Source: JADLBR01 sp020847615 (GTDB lineage: Bacteria; Verrucomicrobiota; Verrucomicrobiia; JADLBR01). From it: DNA of 64,000 nt. The notes beneath the pieces are model-generated. The model saw only the letters and a program-made list of their open reading frames with translations. It was not told the origin of the DNA and made no database searches. Of the stretch, positions 26,698-36,346 are shown piece by piece; position 1 is the stretch's first letter; the number at the start of each line of letters is the position of its first letter. The position numbers were made by a program, and so were the translations under genes. Location of the stretch: contig JAPKHT010000001.1 of NCBI GenBank assembly GCA_026646655.1, positions 1-64,000 on the forward strand, given 5' to 3'.

Positions 26698-29600
26698 ATG
26701 AACAGAATCCAAATCCTTCCATGTGCTGCTCTGCTGCTCGCGCCGCTGGCCGCGCTGCCCGCCGCCGATGCGCCGCAACCCAAACCCAACATCGTCTTCA
26801 TCTTCGCCGACGACTGGGGCTGGGGCGATCTCTCCTACCATGGCAGCACCTGGCTGCAGACCCCCAACCTCGACCGGCTGGCCGGCGAGGGGATCGACTT
26901 CGCGCAGTTCAATGTCCTCAGCCCCGTCTGCTCGCCGAGCAGGGCCGGCGTGATGACCGGGCGCTACCCCGCCCGGTATTCCATCCACCAGCATTTCGCC
27001 TCGCCGGATTCGAACCGCGAGCGCGGCATGCCCGACTGGCTCGACCCGAGGGCACCATCCCTGCCGCGCATCCTGAAGCAGGCGGGATACCGCACCGGCC
27101 ATTTCGGCAAGTGGCACCTGACCAACCGCGAGACGCTCGGCGCGCCGCTTCCCGAGGCCTACGGATATGACGAAGCCAAGGTCTTCAATGGGGGCGCCGG
27201 GTGGCCGTCGGCGGGCGTGCACGAGACCGCGGACGACACCGTCGCCTTCATCAAGGCCAGCGCCGGGCGCCCGTTCTTCATCAACGTCTGGCTGCACGAG
27301 AGCCACACGCCGCACCAGCCCACGGAGGCCTCCATGGCGCGCTGGAAGCACCTCGACGAGCAGAAACAGGTCTATGCCGCCGTCATCACCGATGGCGACA
27401 ACGCCGTGGGAAAAATCCTCGACGCGCTCAAGGAAGCCGGGGTGGAGCAGAGCACGCTAGTCCTCTTTTCCAGCGACAACGGCCCCGAGCATACCGGCAA
27501 GAAAAGGGGCGCCTTAGTCACCGATGCGCACGCGAACGTCCGCGGCTACGACACCTGGTGCAGCGTGGGCGAGACCGGCGGCTTGCGGGGCCGCAAGCGC
27601 AGTTTGTTCGAGGGCGGGGTGCGCGTGCCCTTCCTAGTCCGCTGGCCCGGCCATGCGCCCGCCGGAGCGAAGAACGACAGCACCGTGTTCACCGGCGTGG
27701 ACCTGCTGCCTACGCTATGCGCCGCGGCGGGCATTGCGTTGACTGCGGATGATCGGGGAGATGGTGAGAACCTGCTGGAGGCACTGCACGGCAAACCGGT
27801 GCAGCGGACCCGCCCCATCTTCTGGCAATGGACCGGCTTTGGCGGCGAGCCCGACTGGTGGCCGCGGCTGGCCGTGCGCGACGGCGACTGGAAGCTGCTG
27901 CTCGACCCGGAGAAGGACCGGGCAGAACTCTACCGGCTGACGGACGACCGCGCCGAATCCAGAGATCTGGCCAAGGAAGAGCCGGAACGGGTGACCCGGC
28001 TCCGCCGCATGGCCCAGGAATGGAAAGCCACCCTGCCGCACGGGCCCGACCCGGCCTGCATCGGGAAAGCGGCGACGGCGGACGCGCCACAGCCGGACGC
28101 GGGGAAAGCGCGCCCCGATCTCTTCCACAAGACCTTCTTTGCCCATCCCTGGAACGAAACGGAGCACAGCGTCGAGGGGGAGGACTGGTCCCTGCCTGAA
28201 TGGGTCAAGCCCGCGCCCTACAGCGGCGTACAGATCGGCGAAACGCTGGTGGGCCCGGAGTTCCCCGGACGAATCCAGCGGGCGGTGACCGTTTCCTGGC
28301 GCCAGCTCGAAGCCACGGAAGGCGCGTTCGATTTCGCCGCCCTGCGCCAGAAGATCCTGGAGACGAGCCAGCGGGGGAAGTACGCCGTGAAGCTGAGCCT
28401 GCCAGCCTCGGTCTGGGAGACGCGCTACTTCGTTAGCCTGGAGGATCGCACGCTGCGGAAAACCGAGGAAGGGTCGGCGCCTCTCTGGCTCAGCCGATAC
28501 GGCATCCCCATACGGGAAGAGACGCCGAACCGCTCGATCCCGTTCCAGGTGGTCAACCTGGACATCTATCACCCGGAATATCACCGGCGTTACCTCAGGC
28601 TTGTGGAGGCATTCGGCGGGAGCGGCATCCCGCAGATGCGGGAACTGGACCTCTGCTACCTGCACCTGGTCTCCCCCTCGCGCGGCGAGGAGGGGGATGG
28701 GCCGCCCCCCGGTGACCCGCGGCGCCCGCTCTTCGAGCAGCGGCTCCGCGCGTGGGCGGAAGCCTTCCGCGGCGTGACCCACAAGCTGTGCCTGGTCTCC
28801 GGCAAGCCGGACGATCTGCAGCTGGGCCTCCAGCTCGGCATGGGCCAGCGCAACGGCTTCGTCGAGCACTACCTCACCCATGCGCCCAACCCGGCCCTGG
28901 GCCAGCTCGTCGACGAGGAAGGCTACCTGGTGGCCGACGAGACTTGCCCGCTGATCGCCGAAAACCGCGCCTCTGGGGACGAGAACGAGGAATACACCAA
29001 GGCCCACGTGGCGCGCTTCGGTCCCATCGAGACCTTCCCCCACCGCTACCGCGAGTCCACCCTGCGCATGCTGCAAATGCGGCGCAACTTCGTATGGGCC
29101 GAGGGCGGTCCCTGGCTGATCAACCCGCCCCTGCTGCACTACCTGACCATGGAGCTCGGCCAAACCGTCCGCACCGCCCCAGATGCCTGGTGTTACCTGC
29201 GGGAAAGCACTCTCAAGGGGGGCCGCGACGGGCGGGCGGTGAAGAATTTCGAGCGCTGGCTATACCAGCGCGACGCGGACGGCGCGCGGACCGAAGCCAC
29301 CGCCCGGGTGGAGGTTCCCGAGCAGATGTTCGAGTTCCACCCGGACCACCGCTACGATTGCACCGCCCGGAAGACCCGGTCGGACGAGGGGGAAACCCGC
29401 ATCCAATTGGCGCTGGACGACGCCTTCCTGATGGGCGGACCGCACCGGGTGGCGGTGAAGATCACCTATCTGGACTGCGACCATGCCAAGTGGCAACTCG
29501 AGCACCTTGTCTCCGGCGGGCAACGGGCGGCGCACGAAGTGAGCTGCGGCAATACCGGGACCGCGCGAACGGTCACCTTCCTCCTGAATGGCGCGTTCTT

Positions 29601-29742
29601 CCCCGAGACCGGATTTCGCGGTGCCGACCTGATCATCCGCGCGGTGCAGGGCGATACCACCATCCGCCTGGTGCGCGTGATCAAGCTGGATCCCCCGCCC
29701 GCGCATCCGGGCCAACTCGGGCCTTCAGCAACCAACCCGTGA
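26698..29742 (+). CDS. S1 sulfatase fused to a TIM-barrel glycosidase-like domain
   Basis: This protein of 1014 residues joins two enzymes. Residues 1-455 form a complete sulfatase: leader ALLLAPLAALPAADA, FIFADDWGWGD, CSPSR with Cys78, GKWHLTN, SSDNGPEH. Residues about 475-855 form a TIM-barrel-like domain with RAVTVSWRQLEATEGAFDF, reminiscent of GH42/GH5-type barrels, and RELDLCYLHLVSPSRGEEGD. A beta-sandwich of about 150 residues closes the chain (VAVKITYLDCDHAKWQLEHL). The frame is open throughout, so this is a true fusion. ATG 26698 was chosen; GTG 26692 is possible. It likely couples desulfation to chain cleavage, which is inference. Confidence 0.9.
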   Translation: MNRIQILPCAALLLAPLAALPAADAPQPKPNIVFIFADDWGWGDLSYHGSTWLQTPNLDRLAGEGIDFAQFNVLSPVCSPSRAGVMTGRYPARYSIHQHFASPDSNRERGMPDWLDPRAPSLPRILKQAGYRTGHFGKWHLTNRETLGAPLPEAYGYDEAKVFNGGAGWPSAGVHETADDTVAFIKASAGRPFFINVWLHESHTPHQPTEASMARWKHLDEQKQVYAAVITDGDNAVGKILDALKEAGVEQSTLVLFSSDNGPEHTGKKRGALVTDAHANVRGYDTWCSVGETGGLRGRKRSLFEGGVRVPFLVRWPGHAPAGAKNDSTVFTGVDLLPTLCAAAGIALTADDRGDGENLLEALHGKPVQRTRPIFWQWTGFGGEPDWWPRLAVRDGDWKLLLDPEKDRAELYRLTDDRAESRDLAKEEPERVTRLRRMAQEWKATLPHGPDPACIGKAATADAPQPDAGKARPDLFHKTFFAHPWNETEHSVEGEDWSLPEWVKPAPYSGVQIGETLVGPEFPGRIQRAVTVSWRQLEATEGAFDFAALRQKILETSQRGKYAVKLSLPASVWETRYFVSLEDRTLRKTEEGSAPLWLSRYGIPIREETPNRSIPFQVVNLDIYHPEYHRRYLRLVEAFGGSGIPQMRELDLCYLHLVSPSRGEEGDGPPPGDPRRPLFEQRLRAWAEAFRGVTHKLCLVSGKPDDLQLGLQLGMGQRNGFVEHYLTHAPNPALGQLVDEEGYLVADETCPLIAENRASGDENEEYTKAHVARFGPIETFPHRYRESTLRMLQMRRNFVWAEGGPWLINPPLLHYLTMELGQTVRTAPDAWCYLRESTLKGGRDGRAVKNFERWLYQRDADGARTEATARVEVPEQMFEFHPDHRYDCTARKTRSDEGETRIQLALDDAFLMGGPHRVAVKITYLDCDHAKWQLEHLVSGGQRAAHEVSCGNTGTARTVTFLLNGAFFPETGFRGADLIIRAVQGDTTIRLVRVIKLDPPPAHPGQLGPSATNP

Positions 29743-29758
29743 GCGCTAAAGCACAGCC

Positions 29759-31273
29759 ATGAAATCAACCCATGCCATCACCCTGCTGCTGGCCGCATGC
29801 GCGCTTTCCGGCGCCGAGTCGCCGCCGTCGCGGCCCAACATCGTGGTGATGGTCGCCGACGACCTCGGCTGGGGCGATGTGGGCTGCTATGGCGCCACCC
29901 GGATCAAGACGCCGCACATCGACCGGCTCGCCGGCGAAGGCGTGCGCTTCACCGACGCCCACGCGCCGGCCGCCGTCTGCCAGCCGTCGCGCTACGCCAT
30001 CCTCAGCGGAGCCTACTTCATGCGCGCCAAACGCCAGGGCCAGCAGCAACTCTACTTCCACGAGGGCCAGGTCACGCTGCCGTCGTTGCTGAAGGGTGCC
30101 GGCTACCGCACCGGCGCCATCGGCAAATGGCACCTCGGCTTCGGCCGCGGCGCGGAGCCGGACTACAACGCCGAACTCAAGCCGGGGCCGCTGGAGATCG
30201 GCTTCGATTATTTCTTCGGCTGCCCGCGCACGCACAACGAGCCGCCCTACGTGTTCGTGGAGAACCGCCGCATGGTCGGCGCCGATCCCGCCGATCCGAT
30301 CCGCATCGTGCCCCACGACGAGGTGGTCCGGCGCGGGCTGAAGGACTTCAACTGGGGAATCAGCGAGGGCGCGGCGAAGGCGCACGCGGCGCGGCCGGTG
30401 GACCGCATCGACCTCATCCTCACCGACAAGGCCGCCGAATGGATCGCGCGGGAGAGCGATGCGCCCTTCTTCCTCTACCTCGCGTTCCTCGCGCCGCACG
30501 TGCCCATCGCCCCCGCGAAGGAGTTCCAGGGCACCAGCCAGGCCGGCCGCTACGGCGATTTCATCCAGCAACTCGACGCCTGCGTCGGCAGGGTGCTCGA
30601 CGCCCTAAAAGCGCGAGGCCTCGCCGACAACACGCTGGTGTTTTTCACCAGCGACAATGGCGGCGTGCTCCACGGCGACTCCATCGCCGCAGGCCATCGT
30701 GCCAACGGCCCGTTGCTCGGCCAGAAAACCGACGCGTGGGAGGCGGGCCATCGCGTGCCGTTCATCGCGCGCTGGCCGGGCCGCATCCCCGGCGGCTCGC
30801 GATGCGACCGGCTGTTGGGGCTGAACGACCTCATGGCCACCATCGCCGCCGCCGCAAACGTCCCCGTCCCCGCCGGTGCCGCGCCCGATAGCCTCAACCA
30901 ACTGCCCGCGCTCACCGACCCCGCCAATGCGCCCGCCATCCGCCGCGAGATGCTCGCGCAAGGCACGGGCGGTTACGCGTTGCGGCAAGGCGACTGGGCC
31001 TATCTGCCGAAACAGGGTTCGTGCGGCATGACGGTGCAAGTGCCCGCGGGAAAGCCATGGGGCCTGCCGTATGAGAAGCTGGGCCTGCGCAACAGCGACA
31101 TCGATGGGCGGGGCCAGATCAAACCCCGCGCGCCACCCGCGCAGCTCTATAACCTCCGCGACGACCTGCCGCAGACGACGAACCGTCTCGGCGACGAACC
31201 CGAAACCGCTAGGCGCCTCGCCGCGCGCATGGAAGAGCTGGTGCCAAAACCGAAACGGCCAGGAAAGAAATGA
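29759..31273 (+). CDS. Secreted S1-family sulfatase, CQPSR type
   Basis: The 504-residue sulfatase has a signal peptide (AITLLLAACALSGAE) and the metal site MVADDLGWGD. The formylglycine motif is CQPSR with Cys74; Gln at the second position is less common but keeps Cys, Pro and Arg. GKWHLGFGRG and TSDNGGV are present. DYNAELKPGPLEIGFDYFF and VENRRMVGADPADPIRI show close kinship to the sulfatase at 16355. It lies 16 bases after the fusion protein and 21 before the next sulfatase. Confidence 0.94.
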   Translation: MKSTHAITLLLAACALSGAESPPSRPNIVVMVADDLGWGDVGCYGATRIKTPHIDRLAGEGVRFTDAHAPAAVCQPSRYAILSGAYFMRAKRQGQQQLYFHEGQVTLPSLLKGAGYRTGAIGKWHLGFGRGAEPDYNAELKPGPLEIGFDYFFGCPRTHNEPPYVFVENRRMVGADPADPIRIVPHDEVVRRGLKDFNWGISEGAAKAHAARPVDRIDLILTDKAAEWIARESDAPFFLYLAFLAPHVPIAPAKEFQGTSQAGRYGDFIQQLDACVGRVLDALKARGLADNTLVFFTSDNGGVLHGDSIAAGHRANGPLLGQKTDAWEAGHRVPFIARWPGRIPGGSRCDRLLGLNDLMATIAAAANVPVPAGAAPDSLNQLPALTDPANAPAIRREMLAQGTGGYALRQGDWAYLPKQGSCGMTVQVPAGKPWGLPYEKLGLRNSDIDGRGQIKPRAPPAQLYNLRDDLPQTTNRLGDEPETARRLAARMEELVPKPKRPGKK

Positions 31274-31294
31274 CCGCCGCCAAAGATCCCCGCC

Positions 31295-33256
31295 ATGAAG
31301 CTCATATTTACTCTCCTTGTCTCCCTGCTGCTCGCGCCGCTGGCCGCGCCGCACGCCGCTGAAACCAAAGGCCGTAATCCCAACGTCCTGCTCATCATCG
31401 CGGACGATCAGGGCTACGGGGATTTTGGCTTCATGGGCAACCGGCTCGTGAAGACACCGTCTCTTGACCGGCTTGCGGGCGAGTCGGCGGTGTTCAGGAA
31501 CTTCGTCGTCGCGGCAGCCTGCTCGCCGACGCGCTCGGCGATCTGGACCGGTCGCGATCATCTGCTCACCGGCGTGTGGGGCGTGCCGCCGAAGGCAAAC
31601 TTGCGTGACGACGAGGTACGCATGCCGGCGTTTTTCAAGAAGGCCGGCTACCGGACGTTTCATGTGGGTAAACTCGACTGCGTGAAGGCCGGCTCGGGCG
31701 GGCCGTCAGACTTCGGCTGGGAGAATTGGACAGGCGGGGGCGGCTACGAGCATCGCGACCCGATGATATTCCAGGCGGGAAAGAACCGGCGCGGCCAGGG
31801 CTGGACCGTGGAGATCTGGACGGAGGAGGCGATGAGATTCATCCGCGCGAACCGCGACGCGCCGTGGTTCGCCAGCGTGGCCTACATCATCCCGCACATG
31901 CCGTGGGTGTGCGACGAGAAATACGCCGCGCCGTTCCTCGCGCAGGGTTGTTCGAAAGACCTCGCGGCGTGCTACGGCTCCATCGCGCACATGGACGCAT
32001 GCATCGGCCAGCTGCTCGATGCGTTGCGCGAGACGGGGCAGGAACAACGCACCATCGTGGCGTTCCTCAGCGACAACGGCCAGGCGGGGCCGGAGACGAG
32101 GAACGGAACGGCGGACGGATTCGTTCGGAGCGTGGATTGGGAGAAGCGCAACGTCGCGCGGCTGCGCGGCCACAAGGCGACGGTCTGGGAGAACGGCATC
32201 CGCGTCCCGCTCCTGTTGCGCTGGCCGGGAAGCATCCCGCCCGGCGAGCGCAAACAGTTCGGCTGCGCGGAGGACGTGCTGCCGACCTTGCTCGATCTGG
32301 CGGCGATCCCCGACACGACGCAGAAACATCTGCCGTTCTCCGGCGTGAGCTTGCGCCCGGCGTTGAGCGACGCCGCAGAGACATTCGAGCGGCCTGCGGC
32401 CCTCCGCATGGCCATCGCCGGTGCAGGCGCGCCGCGCGGTGGCCTCGGCGGGCCGGGAAAGCGGAAGTTCGAAGACCATCATCTTGCGTTGCGCGGGCCG
32501 CGCTTCAAATACCACGCGCTTCCCGGCGGCAAGGCCGCGCTCTTCGACCTCGATGCCGATCCCGGCGAGACCACCGACGTGTGGGCGAAGTTCCCCGACG
32601 TGGCGGCAAAGATGGCGCAGGAGTGCCGCAAACGATGGGATGAGATCCTCGCCAGCGGTCGCGCTTTTGCGCCTCAGCCCGTCGCATCACCTGCTGCGAC
32701 GAAGGAGTCGAAGGGCGTCACGCTCGAGGAGAAGTTCGACGGCGAACTCTCGGAGGATTGGTTCTGGGGCCTTGGCACATGGACGGCGAAGGGCGGCGTG
32801 CTGCGCGGCTACGAGTCCGGCCCGCGCCGGCACGGCCCGGTCAAGATGCGGCGTTTCCCATTGCGCGATGGCATCGTCGAGTGCGAGTTTCGGCTCGAGG
32901 GCAAGGCGGCGTTTGCGGGCGTCATCTTCAACGGCTCGCAGGAGCGCGGTCACCTCGTCCACGTCGTCATGGGCAAGGATCAACTCCGCATCCTTGCGCA
33001 TCCGAAGAAGGGCGAGAGCGCCGAATTGCTCAAACTGCCAGCCACGCTCGGCACCGGCGAATGGCATCGCGTGAGGATCGAGTTTAAAGGCCCGACGCTC
33101 ACCGCCATGGTCAACGACAAGATCATCACTGCGGATAATCCCTGCATCGCCGAGGAGAAACTCACCTTCGGCCTCGGCGGCGACTCCGGCGACCCCGAGG
33201 GCGAGAGGGCTGGCGCGCTGGAGTTCCGGAAGCTGAAGATCGTCGCCAGCCCATGA
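31295..33256 (+). CDS. S1 sulfatase with C-terminal concanavalin-like domain
   Basis: The protein has 653 residues. The leader (LLVSLLLAPLAAPHAA) is of the shared type. Sulfatase region about 25-450: IIADDQGYGDFG, CSPTR with Cys76, LSDNGQAG. The usual GKWHLG is replaced by GKLDCV, so the conserved His is absent at that place. From about 474 to the end a concanavalin/LamG-like domain of DUF1080 type follows (EEKFDGELSEDWFWGLGTW, GEWHRVRIEF), probably binding carbohydrate. The truncated gene at 51944 is a close relative (shared TGRDHLLTGVWGV). It overlaps the next sulfatase by four bases. Confidence 0.92.
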   Translation: MKLIFTLLVSLLLAPLAAPHAAETKGRNPNVLLIIADDQGYGDFGFMGNRLVKTPSLDRLAGESAVFRNFVVAAACSPTRSAIWTGRDHLLTGVWGVPPKANLRDDEVRMPAFFKKAGYRTFHVGKLDCVKAGSGGPSDFGWENWTGGGGYEHRDPMIFQAGKNRRGQGWTVEIWTEEAMRFIRANRDAPWFASVAYIIPHMPWVCDEKYAAPFLAQGCSKDLAACYGSIAHMDACIGQLLDALRETGQEQRTIVAFLSDNGQAGPETRNGTADGFVRSVDWEKRNVARLRGHKATVWENGIRVPLLLRWPGSIPPGERKQFGCAEDVLPTLLDLAAIPDTTQKHLPFSGVSLRPALSDAAETFERPAALRMAIAGAGAPRGGLGGPGKRKFEDHHLALRGPRFKYHALPGGKAALFDLDADPGETTDVWAKFPDVAAKMAQECRKRWDEILASGRAFAPQPVASPAATKESKGVTLEEKFDGELSEDWFWGLGTWTAKGGVLRGYESGPRRHGPVKMRRFPLRDGIVECEFRLEGKAAFAGVIFNGSQERGHLVHVVMGKDQLRILAHPKKGESAELLKLPATLGTGEWHRVRIEFKGPTLTAMVNDKIITADNPCIAEEKLTFGLGGDSGDPEGERAGALEFRKLKIVASP

Positions 33257-34707
33257 AACCCGCCCCAACGAACCCCGCCCTCACGCTCCTGGCCGCGCTG
33301 CTGCTCGCGCCGCTCACCGCCGGGGCGGAGCCTGCCGCGGAGACTCGGCCCAACATCCTTTTCATCCTGACCGACGACCAGGGTTACGGCGACGTCGGAC
33401 GGCATGGGAACCCGATCCTCAAGACACCGAATCTCGATGCCTTGCACGACCAGAGCGTGCGGTTCACCGACTTCTGCGTCAGCTCATCCTGTTCGCCGAC
33501 GCGGGCCTCGCTCATGAGCGGGTTGTTCAACCTGCGCACGGGCGTGACGCACACCATCGCACCGCGGTGCCGGATGAACCCGGGACTGACCATCCTGCCG
33601 CAGTATCTCAAGGCCGCCGGTTACACCTCCGCCTGCATCGGCAAATGGCACCTCAGCGCCGACGCCGCCACCGAACCGGGCCAGCGCGGGTTCGATTACG
33701 TCGCCGGGAAACCCGCGCATTACCAGGACGGGAAATATCGCGAGGACATCCTGTTCGATGAGGCGATGGGCTTCATGGAGCGGAGTGCCGGCAGGCCGTT
33801 CTTCTGTTACCTGGCGACGTGGTCGCCGCACTCGCCGCTGATCGTGCCGGAAAAATACGCCGAGCCGTATCGCGGCAGGGTGGGCGATGACACCGCGAAG
33901 TTCTTCGGCATGGTGGCGAACATCGACGAGAATCTGGGCCGGCTGATGCGCTGGCTGGAGGAGAAAGATCTGGCGCGCAACACGGTCGTCATTTTCATGA
34001 ACGACAACGGGGGCACCTACGGGGTGGACACGTGGAATGCGGGGATGCGCGGGTGCAAATGCACCGCCTGGCCCGGCGGCGCTCGGGCGATCTCGTTCTG
34101 GCGCTGGCCGGGGGAATGGAAGCCGCGCGACGTGGGCGCGCTGACGGCGCATGTGGACGTGCTGCCGACGCTGGCGGCCATCGCCGGGGCCGAGCTGGCG
34201 GATGCATCGCTCGACGGGCGCAGCCTGCTGCCGCTGCTCGAGGGCCGGGGGGATCCGTGGTTTGGCGAGCGGATGCTGTTCCAGCACAACGCGCGCTGGC
34301 CCAGCGGCATGGCCGCCCGGCACAAAGACTGCATGGCCGGCGTGCGCTGGAAAGAGTATCTGCTCGTGCGCAGCCGTCCCTGCGACGATCCCGCGTGTGT
34401 CCGGAGCGGCGTCAGCCAGTGCGGCGCGCTGCGGAATGTCGAGCGGGGCTCGGACGTCGCCACCTATACCAAGAACGCCCAGTTCGTCTGGGGCCTCACC
34501 CCCGGCGACGGCTGGGCGCTCTACGACGTCCGAAAGGACCCGGCCTGCCAAGAGAATATCGCCCCGGCAAACCAGGGAATCGCCGACAGACTCCGCCAGG
34601 CCTACGACCGCTGGTGGGACGCCATCTATCCCGAGATGATTGCCGCCGCCGGCGATGCGCCATTGGCCCAGGCGGCGGTGGAAAAAGTGCGTGGCAAGAA
34701 GAAGTAG
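33253..34707 (+). CDS. Secreted S1-family sulfatase
   Basis: The 484-residue sulfatase starts by ATGA overlap with the preceding sulfatase. Leader: LTLLAALLLAPLTAGAE. Metal site ILTDDQGYGDVG, motif CSPTR with Cys80, GKWHLSAD and MNDNGGTYG are in place. An unusual insert rich in Cys lies near residues 370-400 (RSRPCDDPACVRSGVSQC). It ends seven bases before the next sulfatase. Substrate unknown. Confidence 0.94.
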   Translation: MKPAPTNPALTLLAALLLAPLTAGAEPAAETRPNILFILTDDQGYGDVGRHGNPILKTPNLDALHDQSVRFTDFCVSSSCSPTRASLMSGLFNLRTGVTHTIAPRCRMNPGLTILPQYLKAAGYTSACIGKWHLSADAATEPGQRGFDYVAGKPAHYQDGKYREDILFDEAMGFMERSAGRPFFCYLATWSPHSPLIVPEKYAEPYRGRVGDDTAKFFGMVANIDENLGRLMRWLEEKDLARNTVVIFMNDNGGTYGVDTWNAGMRGCKCTAWPGGARAISFWRWPGEWKPRDVGALTAHVDVLPTLAAIAGAELADASLDGRSLLPLLEGRGDPWFGERMLFQHNARWPSGMAARHKDCMAGVRWKEYLLVRSRPCDDPACVRSGVSQCGALRNVERGSDVATYTKNAQFVWGLTPGDGWALYDVRKDPACQENIAPANQGIADRLRQAYDRWWDAIYPEMIAAAGDAPLAQAAVEKVRGKKK

Positions 34708-34714
34708 GGACAAC

Positions 34715-36346
34715 ATGAAATTCACCCCAACCCCCAGCTTCGCCCTGCTCCTCGCGACGCTGGCGGCTCCTCGCGCCGCCGATGCGACAAAGCCCGCCAG
34801 CCCGCCCAACATCCTCGTCATCCTCGCCGACGACCTGGGTTACGGCGATGTGCGGTGCTACAATCCCGAGCGCGGCACGATACCCACGCCGCATATCGAC
34901 AGGCTCGCGGCGCAGGGGATGCGGTTCATGGACGGGCATTCGTCTTCGGGCGTGTGCTCGCCATCGCGCTACGCGCTGCTGACGGGGCGGTATCATTGGC
35001 GCAGTCGATTGCAGGCGGGGATCGTGGGCGTCTTCGGCGAGCCGTTGATCTCGCCGGAACGCACGACCATCGGGACGCTGGCGAAGCAGCAGGGCTATCG
35101 CACCGCGTGCATAGGCAAATGGCACCTCGGCTGGGACTGGCCGGTCACGAGCGAGCAGCGCCCGCTGCTGGCGCCGAGGCGGCAGTCGGGTGATGAGACC
35201 AAGAGGGGCGACAAGAAGGCCGCGGCGCGAGATGCCTTGGCGACCGACGAGCAGATCGCGGCTTGGCGCGACATCTTTTCCAAGCCGATCGCAGGGGGGC
35301 CGACGGCGCGCGGCTTCGATTTGTACTTCGGCACCGATGTGCCGAACTGGCCGCCCTATTGCTTCATCGAAAATGACCGGACGCAGGGGATCCCGACGGA
35401 GTTTCTGCCCGCGACGCTGCTCGGAAACAACCAGGCGAGCACTCAGGGCCCCGCGCTGAGCGGCTGGACCCTCGAGCCCATCCTCCCCGCGTTGGGCGAC
35501 CGCGCGGTGCGGTTCATCCGGGAGTCCGCGGACCAGAAACAGCCGTTCCTGCTCTACATGCCACTGACGTCACCGCACACGCCACTCGCGGTGAATGCGG
35601 AGTGGAAGGGCAAGAGCGGGCTCAACACGTATGCCGACTTTGTGATGGAGACCGATGCGGTCGTGGGCCGGGTGCTCGATGCGCTGGAGGCGAGCGGGGC
35701 GGCGGCAAGCACTCTCGTCGTCTTCACCAGCGACAATGGCTGCGCCCCTTACATCGGCAAGGCCGACCTCGAGGCGATGGGCCATTACCCCAGCGGTCCG
35801 CTCCGCGGGGCCAAGGCGGATGCCTGGGAGGGCGGCCACCGCGTGCCCTTCATCGTGCGCTGGCCCGGGGTGGTGAAGCCCGGCGGGGTGTGCGGACAGC
35901 TGGTCAGTCAGGCCGACCTGCTGCGCACGTTCGCGGAAGTGTGGGGTGCCGCGCTGCCCGACAATGCCGGCGAGGACAGCTTCAGCCTGCTGCCGTTGCT
36001 CCGGGGCGAGGACAGGCCCGTCCGCGAAAACGCCGTCAGCGCGGCCATGCGCGGCACGCCTGCGGTGCGCAGCGGTGCGTGGAAATACATCCCCGCGCCC
36101 GGATCCGGCGGCTGGGGCGAGGGCGGCGACCAATCCCAACCCGTGCAGCTCTATAACCTGGCCGACGACATCGGCGAAACCAAGAACCTCGCCGCCGCGA
36201 TGCCGGAGAAGGTCGCCGAGATGCAGGCGCTGCTGGAAAAGCTGATCATCGATGGCCGCAGCACCGTCGGCGCGAAGCAGGGGAATGATGTCGAGGTCGT
36301 GCGCTATCCGCGCGCCGCCGCCGCGAAGAAGGGGAAGCAGAAATGA
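34715..36346 (+). CDS. Secreted S1-family sulfatase
   Basis: The 543-residue sulfatase begins at an ATG with AGGGA a few bases upstream, next to the previous stop codon. Metal site VILADDLGYGDVRCYNPERG, motif CSPSR with Cys81, GKWHLGWDW, TSDNGCAPY. A variable insert after GKWHLG contains a charged loop (DETKRGDKKAAARD). The internally deleted gene at 41842 matches it at both ends, including the C-terminal IDGRSTVGAKQGNDV region. Its stop overlaps the start of the GH29 gene (ATGA), so sulfatase and fucosidase are made together. Confidence 0.95.
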   Translation: MKFTPTPSFALLLATLAAPRAADATKPASPPNILVILADDLGYGDVRCYNPERGTIPTPHIDRLAAQGMRFMDGHSSSGVCSPSRYALLTGRYHWRSRLQAGIVGVFGEPLISPERTTIGTLAKQQGYRTACIGKWHLGWDWPVTSEQRPLLAPRRQSGDETKRGDKKAAARDALATDEQIAAWRDIFSKPIAGGPTARGFDLYFGTDVPNWPPYCFIENDRTQGIPTEFLPATLLGNNQASTQGPALSGWTLEPILPALGDRAVRFIRESADQKQPFLLYMPLTSPHTPLAVNAEWKGKSGLNTYADFVMETDAVVGRVLDALEASGAAASTLVVFTSDNGCAPYIGKADLEAMGHYPSGPLRGAKADAWEGGHRVPFIVRWPGVVKPGGVCGQLVSQADLLRTFAEVWGAALPDNAGEDSFSLLPLLRGEDRPVRENAVSAAMRGTPAVRSGAWKYIPAPGSGGWGEGGDQSQPVQLYNLADDIGETKNLAAAMPEKVAEMQALLEKLIIDGRSTVGAKQGNDVEVVRYPRAAAAKKGKQK

